From positions 2,306,001-2,370,000 of the forward strand of contig NC_014614.1 in the NCBI RefSeq assembly GCF_000196455.1: a stretch of DNA of 64,000 bases, given 5' to 3'. Positions 51,842 to 61,312 of the stretch are shown in pieces (position 1 is the first letter of the stretch; every line of letters begins with the position of its first letter). The position numbers and the translations under genes were made by a program. Below the pieces are notes generated by a model. That model was not told the DNA's origin. It was given only the letters and a program-made list of their open reading frames with translations, and did no database searches. This stretch comes from Acetoanaerobium sticklandii. Lineage in GTDB: Bacteria; Bacillota; Clostridia; Peptostreptococcales; Filifactoraceae.

Positions 51842-52042
51842 TTAAAACCATACTTTGGTTATAAAAAACACTATGATGAAATATCCTAAAAGAATCAAAA
51901 GACCAAGTGGAATCAGTACCGAATATTGAGCCATGCAAAGTGCAATAAAGTCTTTCATTGTTATCTTCTCTGGAAAATCCTTCGATATGTCATCTCTTAT
52001 TCTGTTAGCTTGCTGGTCTTGTTCTTTTTTCTTAAAAATCAT
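51842..52042 (-). CDS. Small membrane protein of unknown function
   Basis: A 66-residue protein with a charged N-terminus (MIFKKKEQDQQANRIRDDIS) and one strong membrane helix near the C-terminus (LIPLGLLILLGYFIIVFFI). It lies 22 bp after the dppF stop and directly before a terminator, and a GGAGAAATATC-type ribosome binding site precedes it. It is therefore probably a real gene cotranscribed with the peptide transporter. I do not recognise the family. Confidence 0.65.
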   Translation of the reverse strand: MIFKKKEQDQQANRIRDDISKDFPEKITMKDFIALCMAQYSVLIPLGLLILLGYFIIVFFITKVWF

Positions 52043-52064
52043 CTGATATTTCTCCTATTTTATA

Positions 52065-53045
52065 TTAATTATTTTTATCAAGTAAGTGACAAGCAACAAA
52101 GTGCTTATTTCCTCTATCCTTAAATTCTGGTATATCTGTCTTGCATATAGGCATAGCATATGGGCAGCGTGTATGAAACTTACATCCAGATGGTGGGTTT
52201 GCAGGAGAAGGAATATCTCCAGTAAGTATAATACGCTTTCTTTCTGCAGTTGGATCTGGCACTGGAGCAGCTGATAAAAGTGCCTGTGTATATGGATGAA
52301 GTGGATTTTTGTACATATCTTTTTTATTTGCAAGCTCTACCATAGAGCCTAAATACATAACTCCTACTCTCGTAGAAATATGCTCTACTACAGAAAGGTC
52401 ATGCGAAATAAATAAATAAGTAAATCCACGCTCTTTTTGTAAATCCATAAGAAGGTTAATAATCTGAGCCTGTATAGAAACATCCAGTGCAGATACTGGC
52501 TCATCTGCTATTATAAAATCAGGGTCAAGTGCTAGAGCTCTAGCAATACCTATTCTTTGGCGCTGTCCTCCAGAAAACTCATGAGGATATCTATCTATAT
52601 GATATGATGCTAGTCCACATTCTTCAATAGTTTTCATAACTTTTTTTCTAAGCTCTACTTTATCAGTAATTATTCCATGATCTAATAGAGCCTCTCCAAC
52701 TATTTGTCCTACAGTCATTCTTGGATTAAGTGAACTGTATGGATCTTGGAATATCATCTGCATTTTAGGTCTTATAGCTCTTAGCTCTTTATGGTTTAAG
52801 CTATGAACTTCTTTACCGTTAAAATATACATCTCCTCCTGTTTTTTCAAACAGTCTGATAATAGCTCTTCCAGTTGTTGACTTTCCACAACCTGACTCTC
52901 CCACTATACCTAGAGTCTCTCCTTTTACTATATCAAAACTCACTCCATCTACTGCCTTAACATGTCCCACAGTTTTTTGAAGAACCCCAGCTTTGATAGG
53001 AAAATATTTCTTTAAATCTCTTACACTTAAAATTATTTCTGACAC
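52065..53045 (-). CDS. dppF: Peptide ABC transporter ATPase DppF/OppF
   Basis: ATPase subunit of a peptide importer. The 326-residue protein has Walker A GESGCGKSTTGRAI (about 50-63), the ABC signature FSGGQRQRIGIARAL (about 156-170), Walker B DFIIADEPVSALD and the C-terminal oligopeptide-transporter extension with CKFHTRCPYAMPICK (cysteine cluster). Translation starts at GTG (MSEIILSVRDLKKYFPIKAG) with GGGGGAGGG upstream; it abuts the dppD stop. Confidence 0.93.
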   Translation of the reverse strand: MSEIILSVRDLKKYFPIKAGVLQKTVGHVKAVDGVSFDIVKGETLGIVGESGCGKSTTGRAIIRLFEKTGGDVYFNGKEVHSLNHKELRAIRPKMQMIFQDPYSSLNPRMTVGQIVGEALLDHGIITDKVELRKKVMKTIEECGLASYHIDRYPHEFSGGQRQRIGIARALALDPDFIIADEPVSALDVSIQAQIINLLMDLQKERGFTYLFISHDLSVVEHISTRVGVMYLGSMVELANKKDMYKNPLHPYTQALLSAAPVPDPTAERKRIILTGDIPSPANPPSGCKFHTRCPYAMPICKTDIPEFKDRGNKHFVACHLLDKNN

Positions 53046-54026
53046 TTATTTTCCCTCCCCCTCATATAAAAAGCAGCTGATTTTGTGTTGCTCATCATAA
53101 TATTTAATGGTAGGAATTTGAGTCTTGCAGATTTCCATGCAGTGCTCACATCTTTCATGGAAGTAGCAGCTATCTTTCATTCCTATTGGGTTAGGTACTT
53201 GACCAGGAATAGAATAAAGTCTATCAGCCTCCTGATTTATTACAGGCTTCGATTTAAGTAGTCCTCTAGTGTATGGATGAAGAGGATTCTTAAATATATC
53301 ATTTACTGGTCCTTCTTCTATTACCTTTCCAGCATACATTACTACCACATAGTCTGCCATCTCAGCAACAACACCAAGGTCATGAGTAATCAGCATAATA
53401 GATGTCTGTGTTTTTTGCTTTATATCTCTCATCAAATCTAGTATCTGAGCTTGAATAGTAACATCAAGCGCAGTAGTAGGCTCATCAGCTATAAGTAGCT
53501 TCGGATTACACGAAAGCGCCATAGCTATCATAATTCTTTGTCTCATTCCTCCAGATAATTCATGAGGATATGAATCAACTATAGCTTCTGCTCTAGGGAT
53601 ACCTACAAGTTTTATCATCTCAATTGCTTTATCTCTAGCTTGTTTTTTATCTAATTTTTGATGAAGCATAATAGACTCCATAATCTGGTTTCCTACTGTA
53701 AAAACAGGATTAAGAGAAGTCATTGGCTCCTGAAAAATCATAGAGATATCATTTCCTCTAATGCTCATCATCTCTTCTTCAGAAAGCGAGGTTATATCTT
53801 TTCCATCAAAACTTATATTTCCTTTTACTATCTCACCTTGAGGAGCTGCTATTAGTCTCATAAGAGAAAGTGCAGTAACAGACTTACCACATCCAGACTC
53901 TCCAACTACGCACACAGTTTCTCCTTCTTTAATCTTATAACTCACTCCGTTAACAGCTTTTACTGTTCCGGCTTCAGTATAAAAATAGGTATGCACATCT
54001 TTAAATTCAACCAATGTTTTTGCCAT
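53046..54026 (-). CDS. dppD: Peptide ABC transporter ATPase DppD/OppD
   Basis: Second ATPase subunit. The 326-residue protein has Walker A GESGCGKSVTALSL (about 39-52), the signature ELSGGMRQRIMIAMAL and Walker B KLLIADEPTTALDVTIQAQ, with the typical C-terminal oligopeptide extension (CYFHERCEHCMEICK). In OppD/DppD proteins the Walker A often reads SVT as here. It lies between dppC and dppF. Confidence 0.93.
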   Translation of the reverse strand: MAKTLVEFKDVHTYFYTEAGTVKAVNGVSYKIKEGETVCVVGESGCGKSVTALSLMRLIAAPQGEIVKGNISFDGKDITSLSEEEMMSIRGNDISMIFQEPMTSLNPVFTVGNQIMESIMLHQKLDKKQARDKAIEMIKLVGIPRAEAIVDSYPHELSGGMRQRIMIAMALSCNPKLLIADEPTTALDVTIQAQILDLMRDIKQKTQTSIMLITHDLGVVAEMADYVVVMYAGKVIEEGPVNDIFKNPLHPYTRGLLKSKPVINQEADRLYSIPGQVPNPIGMKDSCYFHERCEHCMEICKTQIPTIKYYDEQHKISCFLYEGEGK

Positions 54027-54041
54027 CTACTCGTCTTCCTC

Positions 54042-54956
54042 CTATCGCTTCAATTTTGGGTCTAAGGCATCTCTTAGTCCGTCGCCGAACAAGTTAATCG
54101 CCATAACTGTTAAGAATATACATACTCCCGGCGGAATCCAAAGCCAAGGTCTGTTTTGGAAATTATAAAAATTATTAACCGCTTGAATCATATTTCCCCA
54201 AGATGGAATAGGTGGTACAACTCCAAGTCCCAAGAAAGAAAGCGCTGATTCCATAAGTATTGAGCTACCTATTCCTAGAGTAGCATTAACTATGATAGTT
54301 GGAACTACGTTTGGTATAAGATGCTTGAATATTTTTCTGCTATCTTTTAAACCTAGTGCTTCTGCTGCTTGCATAAATTCCTGCTCTCTAAGAGTAAGAA
54401 TCTGACCTCTTACAAGTCTTGAAAGCCCTGCCCAGCTAAGAATACCTAATATGAACATTACTACAAATATTCTTCTTTCTGGAAGTACCTTTAAATCACT
54501 CATAACAGCAGCAAGTATTACAAGTATAGGCATAGTAGGAACTGCCATGAAAATATCTGCTATTCTCATAAGGACGTTATCTATCCAGCCACCGTAAAAC
54601 CCAGAAAGCCCTCCAACTAGAGTCCCGATGAATACAGAAATAGCTACAGACACAAGCCCAACTAAAAGGGATATTCTTCCCCCTAGCATAAGTCTAAGAA
54701 GCACATCTCTACCTACAGAATCAGTTCCAAGCCAAAACTGAGAGCTAGGTGGTTTATTTGCATTAAGTACATTTGTTGTAATCATATCGTGAGGTGAAAG
54801 AAACGGTCCTATAAAAGAAAATATAAACATGCCTAGTAATATAATAAATCCAACCATAGATAGTTTATTTTTCTTAAGTCTTCTATATGTCATCCTCCAA
54901 GGAGATTCTATAGTCTCATTGGAGCTAATTTTCACTTTTTTGTTAACTGCCTCCAT
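54042..54956 (-). CDS. dppC: Peptide ABC transporter permease DppC/OppC
   Basis: Inner-membrane permease. The 304-residue protein begins with a cytoplasmic tail followed by a hydrophobic helix (KNKLSMVGFIILLGMFIFSFIGPF, about 29-52) and carries the permease loop EALGLKDSRKIFKHLIPNVVPTIIV (about 200-224), which contacts the ATPases. The family entry HDMITTNVLNANKPPSSQFWLGTDSVGRDVL is typical of DppC/OppC. It follows dppB by about 17 bp. Confidence 0.93.
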   Translation of the reverse strand: MEAVNKKVKISSNETIESPWRMTYRRLKKNKLSMVGFIILLGMFIFSFIGPFLSPHDMITTNVLNANKPPSSQFWLGTDSVGRDVLLRLMLGGRISLLVGLVSVAISVFIGTLVGGLSGFYGGWIDNVLMRIADIFMAVPTMPILVILAAVMSDLKVLPERRIFVVMFILGILSWAGLSRLVRGQILTLREQEFMQAAEALGLKDSRKIFKHLIPNVVPTIIVNATLGIGSSILMESALSFLGLGVVPPIPSWGNMIQAVNNFYNFQNRPWLWIPPGVCIFLTVMAINLFGDGLRDALDPKLKR

Positions 54957-54973
54957 TTATCCTAAGCCCTCCC

Positions 54974-55936
54974 TTATTTCAATCTTACTCTAGGATCTAC
55001 TGCTGCATACAAAATGTCAGATAGTAGGTTTCCAAGTAGAACTAGTACCGCCATGAACATATTGAAGCCCATCATAAGAGGATAATCTCTTTTACTAAGA
55101 GCTCCAAGCGCAATTTTCCCTATCCCTGGGAATGCGAAAATCTGCTCAGTAATCATTGCTCCTCCAAAGAGGCCCGGAAGCATTAATCCTAGTATAGTAA
55201 CAATTGGAATAAGTGCATTTCTAAGAGCATGTCTGTAAATAACAGTCTTTTCGGATAAACCCTTTGCTCTTGCCGTTCTAATATAATCTTGCTTTATTAC
55301 TTCAAGCATAGAGGTTCTAGTGTATCTCATCAGAGACCCAACCCCTGAAAAAGCTAGTACTAGTGTTGGCAGTATAAGGTGTTTGCCCACATCTGCCATA
55401 GCTGCGAATCCTGTAGCATTAAGTCCTGCGGTTCTCATACCAGAAACAGGAAGTATATGTAAATCTATTGCGAAAATTTTAATCATAAGTAGTCCTAAAA
55501 AGAATGCTGGCATAGATATTCCTATAAGAGCAACAACAGTAGCTCCCATATCGAATTTCGAGTATTGCTTAGTAGCTGAAATGATGCCTATTGGTACTGC
55601 TAATATAATAGATAATAAATATGAAAATGCGGATAAAATAAATGAATTCCAAACATAATCGTTAATTACTGATGTAACTGGCTTAGAAAATTGAAGTGAA
55701 TCTCCTAAATTACCTCTAAGAGCATCTCCAGCCCATCTGAAATATCTAATGTGTAGCGGCTGATCAAATCCATATAAAGCCTTTAGCTCTGCAACCTTTT
55801 CAGCTGATAGATTTTTACTTAAGTTTGCATCTATAAAATCTCCTGGAGCTAGTGCAAACAAACCAAATATAATTATCGATAATCCAAGTAAAATCGGAAT
55901 CATCTGTAACACCCTTCGTGTTATGTACTGCCTCAT
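54974..55936 (-). CDS. dppB: Peptide ABC transporter permease DppB/OppB
   Basis: First permease of the peptide importer. The 320-residue protein begins MRQYITRRVLQMIPILLGLSIIIF, the standard N-terminal helix, and has the loop YIRTARAKGLSEKTVIYRHALRNALIPIVTI (about 218-248). About six membrane helices are predicted. A GGAGG site precedes the start. It follows the binding-protein gene dppA by about 90 bp. Confidence 0.93.
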   Translation of the reverse strand: MRQYITRRVLQMIPILLGLSIIIFGLFALAPGDFIDANLSKNLSAEKVAELKALYGFDQPLHIRYFRWAGDALRGNLGDSLQFSKPVTSVINDYVWNSFILSAFSYLLSIILAVPIGIISATKQYSKFDMGATVVALIGISMPAFFLGLLMIKIFAIDLHILPVSGMRTAGLNATGFAAMADVGKHLILPTLVLAFSGVGSLMRYTRTSMLEVIKQDYIRTARAKGLSEKTVIYRHALRNALIPIVTILGLMLPGLFGGAMITEQIFAFPGIGKIALGALSKRDYPLMMGFNMFMAVLVLLGNLLSDILYAAVDPRVRLK

Positions 55937-56029
55937 TAACTATAAGCCTCCTTTTAATAAAAGACCCAGCCATTATAGACTGGGCCTTGCCTAAATTCAT
56001 CTGGTCATTTTATTAAGTTGCTTATTTCA

Positions 56030-57748
56030 CTATTCTTTGATTGTTACTTTCCAAAGGTCTTTAGTGAATTCTTTATATGGTGTAACATGGAAGCCTTCAA
56101 GTCTTGAGTTTGCAGCCCACATGTCACTTCTTTGATATACTATAATGCATGGTAATTCATCATTTAATACTTTGTAGATTTCTGCATAAATTGCTTTTCT
56201 CTTTTCGAAATCAGTTTCCTTTGAACCTTGAACAAATAACTCATCTACTTTTGTACTTCCGTAGTTGTATTTATTTTGTGGTCCTCCAGTTTTATAAACG
56301 TTTGAAGAATCCCCTGGGTCTGGAGTTAAGCCCCAAGCCATAAACCACATTTCAGCTGAGAAGTTGTTTGTTTTCTCAGTTAATGTTGGGAAGTCAACAT
56401 ACTCAACCTTTAAATCTATTCCAAGCTGTTTGTAAGATTCAATCATAACAGGAAGCATGATATCAAGTACTGGATGGTCTGCCATTCCTGTAAAGAAGAT
56501 TTCAAACTTTTCTCCATCTTTATATCTAAAACCATCATCTCCCATAGTCCAGCCAGCTTCATCTAAAAGTGCAGCCGCTTTTTCCATGTCATATCCGTAT
56601 TCATTGATACCTTCTTCAGAGTAAGACCATGCAACTCTTGACTGAGGTACATTAAGTACATTACCAAAAGGTCCATAAATTGCTTCAACTACATCTTTTC
56701 TGTTAAGAGCATAAGCAAGTGCTTGTCTTACTCTCTTATCTGAGAATTTAGGAAGAGCGTTGTTCATACCTAAATATCCATATCCATTTGTAGGGAAACG
56801 ATGAAGATCAACGAAACCTGCACCTTTTAACTGCTCTACGTTTTCAATACTAACATCCATCATTTCAACATCTGTCTGTCCACCTAAGAATGATTGCATT
56901 GCAGTTGATTTAGCTGTAACTGTAAAAATTACATTTTTAACTGCTGGCTGTCCCTTCCAGTAATGCTCGTTAGCAGCAAATGTTACAGATTGTCCTTCTT
57001 TATACTCTACCATTTTATAAGGACCAGATCCCATTGGCTTAGTTAAAAGAGCTTTTACACTAGAAAGGTCTCCCTTAGTGTAATTTTCACCATAATAAGC
57101 TTTTGGTACTATGCCGCCTGTAAAGAAGTAAATTACTTCAGCATTTGGTTCTTCTAAAGTAAACTCTATTGTCTTATCATCTATAACCTTGATACCTTCA
57201 ATAGATGTCGCTGAACCGTTTTTATAATCATCAAATCCAACAAAGCCGTATTTACTCATATCTGAGTCGCCATCGTAATTAGGATCAGCTAAAAGAAGAT
57301 ATGAAAACTCAACGTCTTCTGCTTTAACATCTGTTCCATCAGAGAACTTGATGCCATCTTTTAGCTTGAATATGTACTTGTTATCGTTTTCCACTGTCCA
57401 AGTAGCAATACCTTCATCTACTGGTTTACCTTCATCATCAACCTCAACTAGCTGCTCAAATATCATTTGATTTACATACATATCGTAGCTTGATTGACGG
57501 AACTGCTCCATAAATTTACCACTAAACTCTGTCATACCTACTACTATAGTATCTTTTCTATCTAGAGCTTGCTGTGGATTCTTTGAAGGATCCTCTGCTT
57601 TGTGGATATCCACTGTTTGTGTTGTTAAATCTGCTTTTTCAGCAGCTTGTTCTGGTGCAGCAGCCTCTTGTCCTCCGCCACATCCGCTTAGCACTAGCAT
57701 ACCTGCTAAAGCCAAAGCCATTAAAGACTTAATCTTAAAACTTTTCAA
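56030..57748 (-). CDS. dppA: Peptide ABC transporter substrate-binding lipoprotein (SBP family 5)
   Basis: Lipid-anchored receptor of the peptide importer. The 572-residue protein has a signal peptide ending in LSGC (lipobox, Cys at about residue 23), followed by a short acidic linker and a SBP_bac_5 domain with KYIFKLKDGIKFSDGTDVKAEDVEFSY (about 130-156) and RVRQALAYALNRKDVVEAIYGPFG (about 335-358). Length fits Dpp/Opp binding proteins. In an amino-acid-fermenting anaerobe it likely supplies peptides for Stickland reactions; specificity is not determined. Confidence 0.92.
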   Translation of the reverse strand: MKSFKIKSLMALALAGMLVLSGCGGGQEAAAPEQAAEKADLTTQTVDIHKAEDPSKNPQQALDRKDTIVVGMTEFSGKFMEQFRQSSYDMYVNQMIFEQLVEVDDEGKPVDEGIATWTVENDNKYIFKLKDGIKFSDGTDVKAEDVEFSYLLLADPNYDGDSDMSKYGFVGFDDYKNGSATSIEGIKVIDDKTIEFTLEEPNAEVIYFFTGGIVPKAYYGENYTKGDLSSVKALLTKPMGSGPYKMVEYKEGQSVTFAANEHYWKGQPAVKNVIFTVTAKSTAMQSFLGGQTDVEMMDVSIENVEQLKGAGFVDLHRFPTNGYGYLGMNNALPKFSDKRVRQALAYALNRKDVVEAIYGPFGNVLNVPQSRVAWSYSEEGINEYGYDMEKAAALLDEAGWTMGDDGFRYKDGEKFEIFFTGMADHPVLDIMLPVMIESYKQLGIDLKVEYVDFPTLTEKTNNFSAEMWFMAWGLTPDPGDSSNVYKTGGPQNKYNYGSTKVDELFVQGSKETDFEKRKAIYAEIYKVLNDELPCIIVYQRSDMWAANSRLEGFHVTPYKEFTKDLWKVTIKE

Positions 57749-57805
57749 ATTTACTCCCCCTTTTCGAATATTTAGAATTTTTTACATATAAAAATTATTT
57801 CTTTC

Positions 57806-57834
57806 ATATTACTAAAACCTGATGATAGTGTCAA
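57806..57834 (-). promoter_or_regulatory. dppA promoter
   Basis: TTGACA (57829-57834) and TAATAT (57806-57811) on the minus strand are 17 bp apart, about 60 bp upstream of the dppA start codon. Confidence 0.75.
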
Positions 57835-58179
57835 TATAAACATATTTTACATTTAATTATAATCTTATGTAAAAATTTCGAATTATATAAATAATTGTTT
57901 TTATACCTAGAACAGTTTTTTTATAAAGAATTCTAAATTATATAAATATTTCGAGACTATTTGCCTATAAATTATTTTAACTACAATTAAATAAGACTCA
58001 TTTTCTTTTCCCATTGTTATATTTTTGTCCGTCTCTAAAATACACATACAGAGCTTTGTATAGCTTCAATATCAAAGTGTTAAATTTTCTTCATATTTTT
58101 CTAGAACAATTAAAATTTTCTTCCTTAAATGCATACAGAACTTGTCATTGTTTCTGAAAGCCTTGTTTCGTCGCAATAA
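57835..58179. other. AT-rich intergenic region upstream of dppA
   Basis: About 345 bp without a credible gene. It contains an imperfect direct repeat (AATTATATAAATA near 57882 and again near 57937, both bordered by TTCGA-like bases). These may be regulator sites for the dpp operon. Nothing else was recognised. Confidence 0.4.
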
Positions 58180-58217
58180 AAAACACCTCAGATATTATAA
58201 ATATCCTTGGTGTTTTT
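58180..58217 (-). terminator. Terminator after the His-rich protein gene
   Basis: AAAACACC pairs with GGTGTTTT and GATATT with AATATC inside; on the minus strand the stem is followed by TTTTATTGCG. It is 16 bp after the stop of the 58233-58679 gene. Confidence 0.8.
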
Positions 58218-58232
58218 GATTTTAAACTGTTC

Positions 58233-58679
58233 TTACTCTTCGTCTACTTTCTCAAAATCTTCGTCTCCGAAAATTTCCCAGAAAGTTTCTGAAACCTTTT
58301 TGAACTCCTCATCATTTTCGATGTTTTCAAGATTTAATTCTTCTCCGTCTTCTTCATAAGTGTAAAGTAACACTCTGTCATCATCAAAAGGAAGAAGTGC
58401 TATATATTCTTTTCCTTCAACTTCAAAAATTCCAACTACTTCGCATTTCACTTCTTGGCCATCGTCTAAAATTAAATCTAGAGTTATAGGCTCTTCGTCT
58501 TCATCGTGGTGATGATGTCCGCAGCATTCATGATCTTCATGACCATGGTTTCCGCAGCATCCTTCATGATGATGGTGACCATGGTCATGAGTGTCGTGTC
58601 CATGCTCCTTGTCATGATCGTGATCATGAGTATGTTCTACAGTTCCGTGCATATGTGTGTGCTCATGCTTCTTATCCAT
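58233..58679 (-). CDS. DUF1292 protein with a histidine/cysteine-rich N-terminal extension
   Basis: A 148-residue acidic protein in two parts. Residues 1-63 hold about 23 histidines and two CC pairs (HHHHEGCCGNHG, HECCGHHHH), a likely metal-binding tail for nickel, zinc or cobalt. Residues about 65-145 are an ordinary DUF1292 domain (EEPITLDLILDDGQEVKCEVVGIFEV, YIALLPFDDDRVLLYTYEEDG). DUF1292 proteins are common in Firmicutes and of unknown function. The gene stands alone with its own ribosome binding site and terminator. Confidence 0.88.
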   Translation of the reverse strand: MDKKHEHTHMHGTVEHTHDHDHDKEHGHDTHDHGHHHHEGCCGNHGHEDHECCGHHHHDEDEEPITLDLILDDGQEVKCEVVGIFEVEGKEYIALLPFDDDRVLLYTYEEDGEELNLENIENDEEFKKVSETFWEIFGDEDFEKVDEE

Positions 58680-58820
58680 ATATACCTCCTAATATTTTTT
58701 ATGAATTTCAAATTATCATAAATAGTTTTTTTCTACTATTTAGTTTACCCAATATATTCTAACATATCCAAACATTTATAAAAGAAGTATTTTTAAATTA
58801 AATAAATTTTTTCTTGTTTT

Positions 58821-61172
58821 TTATCTAATTGGGCAAATTCCACTATCACAGCCATCATTTGAAAGTTCATATTCTTTTTCTTCATTTTCATATTTTGATA
58901 TAAGAGAGGGCACAAATGGTTTCATTATAGATTTTCTTCTATTATATTCTTCCTCATCAATGGATTCATAAGGAAGAAGCTCGTAAAAACTATCGTCTAG
59001 AGGTAAGAAAGAAATTGCAACTACCTCATCCCAATTATCCCATACCCACTGCTCTACAGCTTCCCACTCTTCATCTCTTACATGCACTGTAATAGAACAA
59101 TTATGGTCTACATAGCTTTCCATAAATAGCTTGTAATTTTCAAGCTGCTCTATTGCTGAAATATCATACTTCGTCTTACCCATAGGAGATTTAACAGGAA
59201 ACTCAACAACCTTGGTTGCTGGATTAGCTGGATCTTGACCTACCTCAGGATGAACTGGGTATCCTAGCTCTTCACACACTTTTAATAGCGGGTCCGATGA
59301 TGAAATTCTAACTCTTCTAATAAAAAATGGCGAATGAGAGTAATGAACTCCACTTGAAACTGTAGGAAGCTGAGATAAGGTTCCTTCTGGCTTCACTGTA
59401 GTCATCAGTATTGGAGCAGTTTGTCCTAGCTCCTTAGCATAATCATTTGCTGCTTTATGAGCTTCATCTCTAAGCTTGCTTAAAAGCTCTCTTTCTTCAT
59501 CCTTAGTCATAGCAAGCGCATTAACCATGTCTTGCCATCCTGTTAAGGAGCATCCAATAAGCTTGTCTCTTTGCTGTACCATATCCCATTTTGGCAGTTC
59601 AAGTTCTAGTAAAGTCATTCTATATCCTGCTCTAGCAGAAAGTCTTTGTGCCTGTAATAACCCCTCTAAATCCAAGGTGTTATCTTCTTTTACAAAAGCA
59701 AAAGCATTTATTGTTGTTAGATTGCAAAGTCCTTTTGTATCAAGCAATATCTCTCCACACGGATTTACACCATTCATATTAGGACGTCTTTTAATTGCTG
59801 CCTCTGCATTTATGAACCCTGGTTCTCCACTGTATCTCATTTTCTCAAGCTGCCATCTTAGTTGTTCTCTAGATGGCTTCTTTGTATAATAAATAGAATT
59901 ATTGCTCATTTGTCTGTGTGAAATACTTTGGTCTATAGTCCACTGTCCATCTTGCTGAATATATAACTTTGATTTCGCATCTATGCAAGTTTTATCATCT
60001 TGATCAATTATAACCATTTCCGCTGTTCTTCTTACTCCACCAACTACCACATTTTCACCGATAATATTAGCTATATCCAAGCAGTCTATTGGCTCTAGAT
60101 TAACTCTTTTATGATTAAGAGAAATAGCTTTTTTATGAATTACTTTATCAATCTTAATAAACATCTGCTTAAGACTGTCATGCCCAGATGCTGTTCCACC
60201 AAAGGTTCTTAGCATTTCGCCTTTCTTTCTTACATTAGAGTAATCCATTATTATAGTTTTTACTTTTCTGTAATCGTGTCCACTCAATAAATTAAAGAAA
60301 AACTCTAATGATTGTACCCAGCCTTCTTTTGAGTCACCTACTATTATTTCTACTTCGTCTTCAGATACGAACTTAAGGCTCGTATTCTCCATTCTGTCAT
60401 TTGGCTCAATAGGAGTATAATCTTTGTGAATCAGCTTATAATCAGTTCTGATTTTTGGAATACTTTTCACATCATCCTTTAATACTCTAACCCCTACTCC
60501 TGCTCCAATCATTAATAAATAAAACAAATCCTTAAAAGACTCTAGAGAATCTATTATTTCAAATGCACAATTATAGTTTGCCATAGGATAATATTTTGAA
60601 ACCTCAGTGTTTCCTATCCAAAATGTACGTCCTGATAAAAATTGTCTAAGATTAAAAATATTATCAAAGAGCTTTTGAGCCTCTTCAGCTGAAGTCTTAA
60701 CAATCCCTGTGTTATATTCAACAGCTCTTCTTACAGTCTCCCACCAATATTCTCTTCTACTAATGTCTTTTAAATATCTAGAATAAGTTCTATAAAATAC
60801 AAAGTTTCCAAGCTCACCCATAGGTGATGGTTTATGCTTATATGGACTAATAAATTCGTCTGTGATTAGAGGATGCTCTACTTTTTGCTTTTTAGGTCTC
60901 GTCTTATCTTGCTCACTTCTATATATAATATAGCTCTTGGCTACATCTTTTCTAGGACTTTCCATAAGCATGATTTCTACCATATCTTGAATTTCATCTA
61001 CTCTAACAGGTACTCTTCTTTGCTCAAAATCCTCTGCTATTCCATTAGAAATCATTAAGCTTAAAGCTTCATCTATACCTTCAATAGTTTCACTCATTGC
61101 TTTTTCTATAGCATTTTTTATCTTTATCTTGTCAAATTCTACTATTCTTCCATCTCTTTTTTCTACTTTCAA
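58821..61172 (-). CDS. nrdJ: Adenosylcobalamin-dependent ribonucleoside-triphosphate reductase (class II)
   Basis: Reduces ribonucleotides to deoxyribonucleotides using coenzyme B12. The 783-residue protein has an N-terminal ATP-cone (KVEKRDGRIVEFDKIKIKNAIEKAM), NCAFEIIDS (about 205-213), the active-site NPCGEILLDTKGLCNLTTINA, and the C-terminal redox tail CDSGICPIR. I start at TTG 61172 because GGAGG sits 7 nt upstream; an ATG 24 codons earlier lacks a site and lies over the promoter region. Two NrdR-like boxes lie upstream. Class II suits an anaerobe with cobalamin. Confidence 0.93.
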   Translation of the reverse strand: MKVEKRDGRIVEFDKIKIKNAIEKAMSETIEGIDEALSLMISNGIAEDFEQRRVPVRVDEIQDMVEIMLMESPRKDVAKSYIIYRSEQDKTRPKKQKVEHPLITDEFISPYKHKPSPMGELGNFVFYRTYSRYLKDISRREYWWETVRRAVEYNTGIVKTSAEEAQKLFDNIFNLRQFLSGRTFWIGNTEVSKYYPMANYNCAFEIIDSLESFKDLFYLLMIGAGVGVRVLKDDVKSIPKIRTDYKLIHKDYTPIEPNDRMENTSLKFVSEDEVEIIVGDSKEGWVQSLEFFFNLLSGHDYRKVKTIIMDYSNVRKKGEMLRTFGGTASGHDSLKQMFIKIDKVIHKKAISLNHKRVNLEPIDCLDIANIIGENVVVGGVRRTAEMVIIDQDDKTCIDAKSKLYIQQDGQWTIDQSISHRQMSNNSIYYTKKPSREQLRWQLEKMRYSGEPGFINAEAAIKRRPNMNGVNPCGEILLDTKGLCNLTTINAFAFVKEDNTLDLEGLLQAQRLSARAGYRMTLLELELPKWDMVQQRDKLIGCSLTGWQDMVNALAMTKDEERELLSKLRDEAHKAANDYAKELGQTAPILMTTVKPEGTLSQLPTVSSGVHYSHSPFFIRRVRISSSDPLLKVCEELGYPVHPEVGQDPANPATKVVEFPVKSPMGKTKYDISAIEQLENYKLFMESYVDHNCSITVHVRDEEWEAVEQWVWDNWDEVVAISFLPLDDSFYELLPYESIDEEEYNRRKSIMKPFVPSLISKYENEEKEYELSNDGCDSGICPIR

Positions 61173-61199
61173 GCTATCGCCTCCAGTTCCGTTTACAAA

Positions 61200-61215
61200 G
61201 CACAATATATGGTTA
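61200..61215. promoter_or_regulatory. NrdR-like box 2 upstream of nrdJ
   Basis: GCACAATATATGGTTA shares CACAATATAT with box 1 and begins exactly 41 bp away, about four helical turns. It lies in the predicted 5' untranslated region, 28 bp before the TTG start. It matches the NrdR consensus less well at its distal arm. Confidence 0.6.
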
Positions 61216-61234
61216 GTTTTTTTATCTATAAAAC

Positions 61235-61262
61235 ATTCTACCACAATATATAGTGTTGTCTA
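61235..61262 (-). promoter_or_regulatory. nrdJ promoter containing NrdR-like box 1
   Basis: TAGACA (61257-61262) and TAGAAT (61235-61240) on the minus strand are 16 bp apart. The whole spacer is the palindromic box ACACTATATATTGTGG (61241-61256), close to the known NrdR consensus (ACACWATATATWGTGT). NrdR binding there would occlude the promoter when dATP is high. Confidence 0.75.
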
Positions 61263-61312
61263 TAGCTTTTATAGAATGTGTGGACTAAAATATAAAATTT
61301 GTGGATAAGTAA

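Noticed and set aside
51702..51938. A 78-residue reading overlapping the small membrane protein gene
   Set aside because: It runs through the terminator and overlaps the better-supported 66-residue gene; composition is not coding-like.
52055..52333. A 92-residue reading inside dppF
   Set aside because: It is an out-of-frame shadow of the DppF C-terminus.
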